NCBI GenBank assembly: GCA_003242425.1
Contig: QGUL01000012.1
Location: 1 to 12,636, forward strand
From: Pseudomonadota bacterium
GTDB lineage: Bacteria > Pseudomonadota > Gammaproteobacteria > Burkholderiales > SG8-39
Direction: 5' to 3'
Length of the DNA stretch: 12,636 nucleotides
Under the pieces are notes generated by a model, which was given only the letters and a program-made list of their open reading frames with translations, had not been told where the DNA came from and made no database searches. The position numbers were made by a program, and so were the translations under genes. Shown here piece by piece: positions 6,233 through 11,491 of this stretch (its first letter is position 1; each line of letters opens with the position of its first letter).

Positions 6233-6876
6233 TTGCGGCGCTCCTTGGGAGATTGAGGTTTGGCCGCTGCGCGGGCCTTCGGCGCCTCCGGCAGCAGCAT
6301 TTCGATATAGCGTCGCAGATGCGCGACGCTCTCCAGAATCGGCTTCGTGGAGTTGCGCGCCTTGGCAAGCACGAATGCGCCCTGCAGGACGGCCTGGGTA
6401 TGGAGCGCGACGCTCTTGGGGTCCCAGTCCGCGTCCGGCGCATAGAGCGCCTTCGCCTCTTCGACCGTGCGCGCCACGTCCATGGCGTGCGCACGGATGC
6501 CCGCGTCGCAGGCTTCGCGCAAATGGGGATGGGTTTCGAAAATGTCCTGCACCAGCGTGCCGAGCAGGCAGGTGCAATCGGGCACTTTGCCCCTGGTCAG
6601 CGCCGCACGGAAGTCGATGTAGGCCAGCAGCCGTTCGCGCGGATCGGCGATCCGTCGATAGGGCGCCTGGGCGAAGATTCCGCTGGTGACCTCGTTCCAG
6701 TACGCGATCGTCTCCAGCGCCAGTTCCTCCTTACCCTTGAAGTGGTGGAAGAAGCTGCCCTTCGTCACCCCGGCCGCGGCGCAGATGTCGTCCACAGTGG
6801 TGGCCGTATAGCCCTTGGTGCGGAACACCCGCAGCGCGCAGTCGAGCAGGCGGATTTTGGCGGGTGAGCGGTCCAT
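6229..6876 (-). CDS. TetR/AcrR-family transcriptional regulator, head of operon
   Basis: A 215-residue repressor. The N-terminal helix-turn-helix is canonical: KIRLLDCALRVFRTKGYTAT, then TVDDICAAAGVTKGSFFHHF and KGKEEL (residues 27-52). The rest is the all-helical ligand and dimer domain, with the CTCLLGTLVQ segment seen in the NemR/AcuR-like branch; its cysteine pair (Cys-x-Cys) could sense electrophiles, which is speculation. The tail is basic and unstructured. I chose the ATG at 6874-6876, preceded by GGAACGGG. The in-frame ATG at 6886-6888 lies inside an operator half-site, has no ribosome binding site, and would be only about 10 nt from the predicted transcript start. Four operator half-sites cover its promoter, so it most likely represses itself and the seven members downstream. 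Confidence 0.92.
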   Translation of the reverse strand: MDRSPAKIRLLDCALRVFRTKGYTATTVDDICAAAGVTKGSFFHHFKGKEELALETIAYWNEVTSGIFAQAPYRRIADPRERLLAYIDFRAALTRGKVPDCTCLLGTLVQDIFETHPHLREACDAGIRAHAMDVARTVEEAKALYAPDADWDPKSVALHTQAVLQGAFVLAKARNSTKPILESVAHLRRYIEMLLPEAPKARAAAKPQSPKERRK

Positions 6877-6884
6877 GACCCGTT

Positions 6885-6924
6885 CCATACCGTTTGGTAT
6901 GGCAAACCATACCGGACGGTATGG
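6885..6924. promoter_or_regulatory. Tandem palindromic operator, four phased half-sites, for the TetR regulator
   Basis: Four perfect 7-bp half-sites alternate in orientation: CCATACC at 6885-6891, GGTATGG at 6896-6902, CCATACC at 6907-6913 and GGTATGG at 6918-6924. The three spacers (GTTT, CAAA, GGAC) are all 4 bp, so half-sites repeat every 11 bp and the two 18-bp palindromes are centred 22 bp apart, about two helical turns, on the same DNA face. The array covers the -10 and spacer of the predicted TetR promoter. Confidence 0.9.
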
Positions 6925-6934
6925 AGGTGGTCAA
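6906..6934 (-). promoter_or_regulatory. Predicted sigma-70 promoter of the TetR operon
   Basis: On the minus strand TTGACC (6934-6929) and TATGGT (6911-6906) are separated by exactly 17 bp; they match the consensus at 5/6 and 4/6 positions. The predicted transcript start is near 6899, leaving a short leader before the ATG at 6876. Repressor bound to the overlapping operator would block polymerase. Confidence 0.7.
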
Positions 6935-7053
6935 GCGTTCCTTTGTAAAAAACTTGAGCGCCGGCGCCGGCGGACCGAACACCGGCTCATCTCCTCCCCG
7001 TTTCGTGTCCGACGCGCTGATGCGTCAGTGACGTTCTTGCGGCCGGGAATGAA

Positions 7054-7093
7054 GTCTTTTGAACGAGCCCGTCGAAATCCTTGAACAAGCGCC
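7054..7093 (+). repeat. 40-bp repeat, copy B, upstream of the nitroreductase
   Basis: Begins GTCTTTTGAACGAGCCCGTC and ends CTTGAACAAGCGCC. It matches 3217-3256 at 34 of 40 positions, in the same orientation. It lies in the gap between the TetR promoter and the nitroreductase start. With copy A it brackets the TetR operon, 3.84 kb apart. Confidence 0.7.
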
Positions 7094-7172
7094 GTCGAGC
7101 ACGGCGTACCGGCCGCGCATCTGCGAAAATCCGCTCCGTGCTCGAGCATCGACAGAGCGAGAAGGGAACACC

Positions 7173-7808
7173 ATGAGCAAACGTCTGAACGAAGAAGGTC
7201 TGAATCTGCTTTTCCGCGAAGCCCGTACGCATTACCACTGGCTCGACAAGCCGGTGAGCGACGAGACCCTGCGCGAGCTCTACGAGCTCATGAAATGGGC
7301 GCCGACCAGCATGAACGGCAATCCCGTGCGCATCGTGTTCCTGCGCTCGCCGGAAGCGAAGCAACGCCTCCTGCCCGCGCTCGCCCCGGGCAACGTGGAG
7401 AAAACCCTGGCCGCGCCGGTGACGGCGATCATCGCCTACGATCTGCGCTTCTACGAGAAGCTGCCGAAGCTCTTTCCGCACAACCCCGGCGCAAGGGATA
7501 TGTTCGCCAATTCGCCGGAGCTCGCGGAAGTCACGGCACGCCGCAACAGTTCGCTGCAGGGCGCGTACTTCATCATGGCCGCGCGCGCCCTGGGCCTCGA
7601 TTGCGGCCCCATGTCCGGTTTCGACAACGCCAAGGTCGATCAGGAGTTCTTCGAATCCGGCAAACCGCTGGCCGCCGAGGAACAGGAGTTCTTCACCGCC
7701 GGAAGCTGGCGCTCGAACTTCCTCTGCAACATCGGCTACGCCGATCACTCCAAGGTCTATCCACGCGGTCCGCGGCTGGAATTCGACGAGGTTTGCAAGA
7801 TCCTGTAA
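7173..7808 (+). CDS. rutE: RutE-like nitroreductase-family flavoprotein
   Basis: A 211-residue FMN-dependent NAD(P)H oxidoreductase of the nitroreductase fold, very like E. coli RutE (reduction of malonic semialdehyde in pyrimidine degradation). Shared segments include [94 protein letters not shown] and SNFLCNIGY. About 16 extra residues (roughly 162-178, acidic, [12 protein letters not shown]) sit in a loop where E. coli RutE is shorter. No other rut genes are nearby, so it may instead reduce quinones, nitro compounds or other aldehydes. The ATG at 7173 has AAGGGA 7 nt upstream; the longer in-frame extension back to 7059 runs through the 40-bp repeat and is not used. It faces the TetR promoter across about 240 bp and converges with the HAD gene. 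Confidence 0.92.
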   Translation: MSKRLNEEGLNLLFREARTHYHWLDKPVSDETLRELYELMKWAPTSMNGNPVRIVFLRSPEAKQRLLPALAPGNVEKTLAAPVTAIIAYDLRFYEKLPKLFPHNPGARDMFANSPELAEVTARRNSSLQGAYFIMAARALGLDCGPMSGFDNAKVDQEFFESGKPLAAEEQEFFTAGSWRSNFLCNIGYADHSKVYPRGPRLEFDEVCKIL

Positions 7809-7821
7809 AGCTCGACGCGAT

Positions 7822-7857
7822 CGGTAGTCGCAGGCCGCGGGGACACGCGGCCTACCG
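7822..7857. terminator. Hairpin between convergent nitroreductase and HAD genes
   Basis: AGGCCGCG (7832-7839) pairs with CGCGGCCT (7846-7853) around a 6-nt loop, and CGGTA (7822-7826) can pair further out with TACCG (7853-7857) past a bulge. It sits 14 nt after the nitroreductase stop and could end transcripts from both sides. There is no clear U-tract, so this is a structural guess. Confidence 0.45.
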
Positions 7858-7929
7858 TGCTGCTGAACATGAGCCGGACGGCCGCCACACAGACCTTGGG
7901 GCAACGCTGTCCCTGATCCAGGACAGGCT

Positions 7930-8571
7930 CTAGGGATCGACGCGCCCCAGCGTCACGAAGTCCGCCACTTGCCGGGGGCTTTGGAGGACGGCCACCACGG
8001 AGCGCGGCTGCAGCACGTCGGGGCGCGCGTAGCCCCAGGAAACCGCCGCGAAGTCCATTTTCACGGCGTCGGCCGCGTCGGCGTCGCGCAATTCGTCGCC
8101 GACATACAGCACTTCCTTGGGCCGCGCCTTGGCCGCGCGGGCGATCTGCACCAGCTTGTTGTGCTTGCCGAACAGCGAAGCGCCGCACTGCAGATGGTCC
8201 ACGTACGCCACCGCCTCGCCGAGCACGATCTTCACGCTCTCCTTGGAGTTGGAAGTCGCGATGCCGGTCTGCAGCCCCGCCGCCTTGATCTGCGCCAGCA
8301 TTTCGGCGACACCGGGGAAGAGCTTGACCTGGCTCGCGTAGCGGGTCATTTCGCGGCGCATGGTCGTGCTGATCGCGGGCACCTTCCAGGCCGGTATGCC
8401 GAAGTGACCCATCAGCTCCACGCTCGTCATGCCCCGCAGCGTTTCCAGGTCGTCGATCCGGACGTCCAGGAAGCCGTGACGCGCGGCCGCCGCTTTCATC
8501 GCCTTCAGAAAGAATTCGAAGGAATCGGCGAGCGTGCCGTCGAAATCGAAAACGATGACTTTGTAGGTCAT
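7930..8571 (-). CDS. HAD-superfamily hydrolase, phosphoglycolate phosphatase-like
   Basis: A 213-residue cytoplasmic phosphatase of the haloacid dehalogenase superfamily. The four motifs are intact: motif I VFDFDGTLADS with nucleophile D9 and acid/base D11; motif II TSNS at 106-109; motif III lysine at 136 or 139 (FGKHNK); and motif IV GDELRDADAA with G158-D159 and D163. A helical C1 cap (about residues 18-80) puts it with the Gph/PGP-like group. The substrate is not determined; phosphoglycolate or another small sugar phosphate is plausible. No good ribosome binding site precedes the ATG at 8569-8571, so expression may be low or leaderless. It lies 202 bp downstream of the LysR gene on the same strand and converges with the nitroreductase. 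Confidence 0.92.
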   Translation of the reverse strand: MTYKVIVFDFDGTLADSFEFFLKAMKAAAARHGFLDVRIDDLETLRGMTSVELMGHFGIPAWKVPAISTTMRREMTRYASQVKLFPGVAEMLAQIKAAGLQTGIATSNSKESVKIVLGEAVAYVDHLQCGASLFGKHNKLVQIARAAKARPKEVLYVGDELRDADAADAVKMDFAAVSWGYARPDVLQPRSVVAVLQSPRQVADFVTLGRVDP

Positions 8572-8661
8572 GATGTTGCTGGACTAAACGCCCGGGCGGG
8601 CAACGCCGCCGTGCCCATCCTTCCGGCATCTGCGTGCGCCGGTGACCCGGGCCTCCCCCCG

Positions 8662-8681
8662 CCGGTCCGCAGCGGGACCGG
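8662..8681 (+). terminator. Perfect 7-bp inverted repeat with a T-rich tail (plus strand)
   Basis: CCGGTCC (8662-8668), a 6-nt loop and GGACCGG (8675-8681), followed on the plus strand by TATTTT. It looks like a terminator for plus-strand transcription, yet both flanking genes (LysR and HAD) are on the minus strand. It may block antisense reading or be a regulator site. Confidence 0.35.
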
Positions 8682-8773
8682 TATTTTCGCCGCTGCGGCG
8701 CCGCGCCTGTCCGTTAACGATACCGCAAACCCGGATTTTTCCGCCTTCGCCCGCGCAGACGGCGGCCGGCCGT

Positions 8774-9670
8774 TCAGACGGCGTCGCTGAAGTTCGCCCG
8801 CCGCGCCGCTTCGGTGAGCGCCTGGATCAGCGGCGACAGCGGTTTGCGGGGCGCGTAGAGCAGCCCGACGGGATGCACCACGTCCGGTTCGCGCAGCGCC
8901 ACCACCCGCAGGTCGGTGCTGCGCTCGAGCAGCCCCAGCACGGTGCGCGGCAGCACGCTGCACCAGGCGCCGGAGCGCACGTGGCTGAGCACGCCCATGA
9001 GCGTATTGCTCTCCGCCACCACCTGCGGCACCACGCCCGCGGCGTCGAAATGCTGGTCGATCAACAGGCGGTTGTGCATGTCGCGGCTCAGCAGGCACAG
9101 CGGCAGCTTGGCCGCGTCGCGCCAGGAGATGGAGTCGCCGTCTCCGAGCAGGCTTGCGGAACCGACGACCACATAGCGCTCCAGGTAAAGCTGCAGGGCG
9201 GCGAGATCCTCCATGCGCTTGTCTTCCAGGTAGGCCACGCCCGCTTCCAGTGACAGGTCCTCCAGCCCGCGCTCGATCTCCTGGGAAGTGCGCGAGAGCA
9301 CAGTCACGGTGATGTTGGGATGCCGGTCGTGCAGCGCCCGCGTAAGCGAGGCGATGATCGGCTCGGCGGTCGGAATCACCCCCAGGCGCAGATGCCCCTT
9401 GAGCTGTCCTTTCATCTGCGCCAGCGTCTGCTTGAGCGCCTCCACGTCGCTCAGGATGCGCTGCGACCAGTTGAGCACTTCGCGCCCTTCGGCGGTGAGT
9501 CCCTCGACACCCTGGCGGGTACGGGTCACCAGCGGCACCCCCAGCTCCTGTTCGAGCTGGCTGATCGCCGCCGACAAGGCCGGCTGCGAGACGTGCACGG
9601 ACTCGGCCGCGCGGCCGAAATGGCCTTCCCGGGCCAGGGCGATGAGATAGGACAGGTGACGGAGATTCAT
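8774..9670 (-). CDS. LysR-family transcriptional regulator
   Basis: A 298-residue LysR-type regulator of normal length. The N-terminal winged helix-turn-helix is textbook: MNLRHLSYLIALAREGHFGR, AAESVHVSQPALSAAISQLE, QELGVPLVTRTRQG, then a linker helix and a periplasmic-binding-like effector domain starting near GHLRLGVIPTAEP. The ATG at 9668-9670 is the start that gives the usual MN-L-x-x-L family beginning; the upstream in-frame ATGs add 25 residues that lack family character. Its Shine-Dalgarno is weak. It is divergent from the DinB gene across 89 bp, the usual arrangement for a LysR regulator controlling its neighbour. The effector is unknown. The MFS carrier (1-945) is too distant to assume a link. 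Confidence 0.93.
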   Translation of the reverse strand: MNLRHLSYLIALAREGHFGRAAESVHVSQPALSAAISQLEQELGVPLVTRTRQGVEGLTAEGREVLNWSQRILSDVEALKQTLAQMKGQLKGHLRLGVIPTAEPIIASLTRALHDRHPNITVTVLSRTSQEIERGLEDLSLEAGVAYLEDKRMEDLAALQLYLERYVVVGSASLLGDGDSISWRDAAKLPLCLLSRDMHNRLLIDQHFDAAGVVPQVVAESNTLMGVLSHVRSGAWCSVLPRTVLGLLERSTDLRVVALREPDVVHPVGLLYAPRKPLSPLIQALTEAARRANFSDAV

Positions 9671-9759
9671 TGCGCTTGGGTGCGGTGGCCTCATCCCGAC
9701 AGACGGGCGCAGAATAGCGTGCCTGGACAAAGCGCGCATCTCCATCGGGAGCGTAGAAG

Positions 9760-10272
9760 ATGATCAGTACCGATTTCCTCGGCACCATGGCCCGTTACAA
9801 CCGCTGGATGAACGACAAGCTGTACGACTGCTGCGCGCGGCTGACGGATGCCCAGCGCAAGGAAGACATGGGCGCCTTCTTCAAGTCCATCCACGGCACG
9901 CTGAATCACCTGCTGCTCGCCGACCGCATCTGGCTCGGGCGCTTCCGCGGCCAGCCCTTCCCCGCCCGCGCGCTCGACCAGGAGCTCTACGCCGATTTCG
10001 ACGAGTTGCGCCGGGAACGCCGGGCGACTGACGAGGAAATCGAGCGCTGGGTCGCGTCCTTGACCGAGGCCGATCTCGCCCGCGACTTGCACTACACCAG
10101 CATGAGCAACCCGCAGCCGCGCCGCCATCCGCTGTGGTTCGCGCTCGCCCATTTCTTCAACCATCAGACGCATCACCGCGGACAGCTCACGACGCTCCTG
10201 AAGCAGCGCGGCATCGACCCCGGCGTCACCGATCTGCTCTGGATGGCGCCGTCCGCCGGGACCACGCGCTAG
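9760..10272 (+). CDS. DinB-family metal-dependent protein
   Basis: A 170-residue four-helix-bundle protein of the DinB/YfiT-like family (not DNA polymerase IV). It begins MISTDFLGTMARYNRWMNDK, followed by SIHGTLNHLLLADRIWLGRF and HFFNHQTHHRGQLTTLL. The expected metal triad is His50, His135 and His139. Relatives include thiol-S-transferases for bacillithiol or mycothiol and damage-inducible proteins; bacteria of this type use glutathione, so a glutathione or other nucleophile transferase is possible but unproven. GGGAG sits 8 nt before the ATG. It starts 89 bp from the divergent LysR gene and is followed after 13 nt by a methyltransferase, forming a two-gene operon likely regulated by LysR (inference). 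Confidence 0.92.
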   Translation: MISTDFLGTMARYNRWMNDKLYDCCARLTDAQRKEDMGAFFKSIHGTLNHLLLADRIWLGRFRGQPFPARALDQELYADFDELRRERRATDEEIERWVASLTEADLARDLHYTSMSNPQPRRHPLWFALAHFFNHQTHHRGQLTTLLKQRGIDPGVTDLLWMAPSAGTTR

Positions 10273-10285
10273 AACGGGGCGCGGC

Positions 10286-10948
10286 ATGCACCTCACCCGG
10301 CGCCGCCTGTTGATCGCCGCCGCATCGGGCTGCGCGGCGGCATTGGGCCGCCGCGCGCATGCGGGCGCCGGGACGGCGCTCGACCGGCGCGTACAGGCCT
10401 ATCTCGACCGCAAGCGTCCCGACTGGGGGCGCGGCGTCAACCGGTGGAACCTGCGCTACGAGGACGGCAAGGCGCTGCACGAACTGGTCGTGTCACGCGG
10501 CTGGAAGCGCCTGCTGGAGGTCGGCACCTCCACCGGCCACAGCGCCCTGTGGCTCGGCTGGGCGGCTGCGAAGAACCGCGGCCGCCTGACGACCATCGAA
10601 ATCGACCCGGAACGTCATGCCGAAGCGCTGCGCAATTTCCGCGCGGCCGGCCTCGACCCCTACATCGACGCCCTGCTCGGCGATGCGCACGAGCTCGTGC
10701 GCGAACTGCCCGGCCCCTGGGAGTTCGTCTTCCAGGACGCCGACAAGAGCTGGTACCTCAACTACTGGAACGACCTCAAGGGCAAGCTCGCGCCGCGGGG
10801 CTGCTACGCGGCCGACAACGTCCTGCGGCCGATGGCGCCTGAGGTCGCGCAATTCGTCGAGGCGGCGAAAAGCGATCCGGCCTTCGACACGCGCATCGAC
10901 GACCGCGGCAGCGGCGAGGGCATCCTGCTGGCCTGCCGCAGGGACTGA
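10286..10948 (+). CDS. O-methyltransferase (family 3, COMT-like) with N-terminal Tat-type signal
   Basis: A 220-residue SAM-dependent O-methyltransferase. SAM and metal motifs are complete: LLEVGTSTGHSALWLG (motif I, Glu78-Gly84), TIEIDPERHAEAL (acidic ribose-binding residue near Glu105/Asp107), GDAHELV, then VFQDADKSWYLNYW with Asp151 and ADNVLRP with Asp177-Asn178, the usual divalent-metal ligands of catechol- and caffeoyl-CoA-type enzymes. Unusually, the first 26 residues read as a Tat signal: T-R-R-R-L-L-I at 4-10, a hydrophobic stretch, then RRAHA before GAGTAL. Cys16 in AASGC gives a weak alternative lipobox. SAM is not known to be available in the periplasm, so either the signal is not used, or the enzyme is exported for another role. 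GGGGCG precedes the ATG. It follows DinB by 13 nt. Confidence 0.88.
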   Translation: MHLTRRRLLIAAASGCAAALGRRAHAGAGTALDRRVQAYLDRKRPDWGRGVNRWNLRYEDGKALHELVVSRGWKRLLEVGTSTGHSALWLGWAAAKNRGRLTTIEIDPERHAEALRNFRAAGLDPYIDALLGDAHELVRELPGPWEFVFQDADKSWYLNYWNDLKGKLAPRGCYAADNVLRPMAPEVAQFVEAAKSDPAFDTRIDDRGSGEGILLACRRD

Positions 10949-10958
10949 GGGTACGCGC

Positions 10959-11384
10959 TCAGGTCTGCAAGTGGAAACGCACGTCGATGTTGTTGCGCGT
11001 GGCGTTGGAATACGGGCAGACGACGTGCGCCTTGTCGACGATGTCCTGAAGTTGCCGCTGATCCATGCCCGGCGCATGGATGGTGAGATCCACTTCGATG
11101 CCGAAGCCGGTGGGAATCTTGCCGATGCCCACTTCGCCCGTCACCGACACGTCGCCGGGCAGCGTCACCTTCTCTTTGCCCGCCGCGAACTTCATCGCGC
11201 CGAGGAAGCACGCCGAATAGCCTGCCGCGAAGAGCTGCTCGGGATTCGTGCCCTCCCCGCCCGGGCCGCCCATTTCCGTGGGGACGGAAAGCTTGATGTC
11301 CACCTTGCCGTCGTCCGTGCGCGCCCGGCCGTCGCGTCCGCCGGTGGCGGTGGCTTTGGCGCGATAAAGCACTTTCTCGATCAT
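10959..11384 (-). CDS. ohr: Organic hydroperoxide resistance protein Ohr
   Basis: A 141-residue thiol peroxidase of the Ohr branch of the OsmC/Ohr family, which reduces organic hydroperoxides with lipoylated proteins as electron donors. Catalytic residues are in place: Arg17, Glu49 (GTNPEQLFAAGYSACFLGAM), Cys59 and the resolving Cys123 in VVCPYSNATRNN. The YSACF and VCPYSNATR signatures mark Ohr rather than OsmC. The length is typical. AGGAGG lies 7 nt before the ATG at 11382-11384; upstream in-frame codons lack family character. No OhrR gene or clear OhrR box is visible in the window. It is convergent with the methyltransferase gene, with only 10 bp between stops, where CTGAG and CTCAG form a small hairpin over both stop codons. 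Confidence 0.95.
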   Translation of the reverse strand: MIEKVLYRAKATATGGRDGRARTDDGKVDIKLSVPTEMGGPGGEGTNPEQLFAAGYSACFLGAMKFAAGKEKVTLPGDVSVTGEVGIGKIPTGFGIEVDLTIHAPGMDQRQLQDIVDKAHVVCPYSNATRNNIDVRFHLQT

Positions 11385-11491
11385 TGCTGCCTCCTTTGGT
11401 GAGGATTCCGACTGCGCAGGACAGGCGTGAAGACATCGCCCACCCGCAATCGGCATGCGGTACGCCGCTTTCCAGCAAGAAACGGACGCGT

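Noticed and set aside
3217..7093. The TetR operon as a transposon or integron cassette
   Set aside because: No transposase, integrase, terminal inverted repeats or attC-like site is visible; only the diverged direct repeats support mobility.
6987..7904. 305-codon minus-strand open frame antisense to the nitroreductase
   Set aside because: It lies almost entirely opposite a clear nitroreductase gene, has no family features, and is explained by GC-rich codon bias opening the opposite strand.
8568..9788. 406-codon minus-strand frame overlapping the LysR gene
   Set aside because: Low-complexity Arg/Ala/Gly composition typical of an out-of-frame read; the LysR protein in another frame of the same strand is unmistakable.
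9760..10272. DinB as DNA polymerase IV
   Set aside because: The protein is 170 residues with a His-triad four-helix bundle pattern and no polymerase motifs; the shared name is historical.
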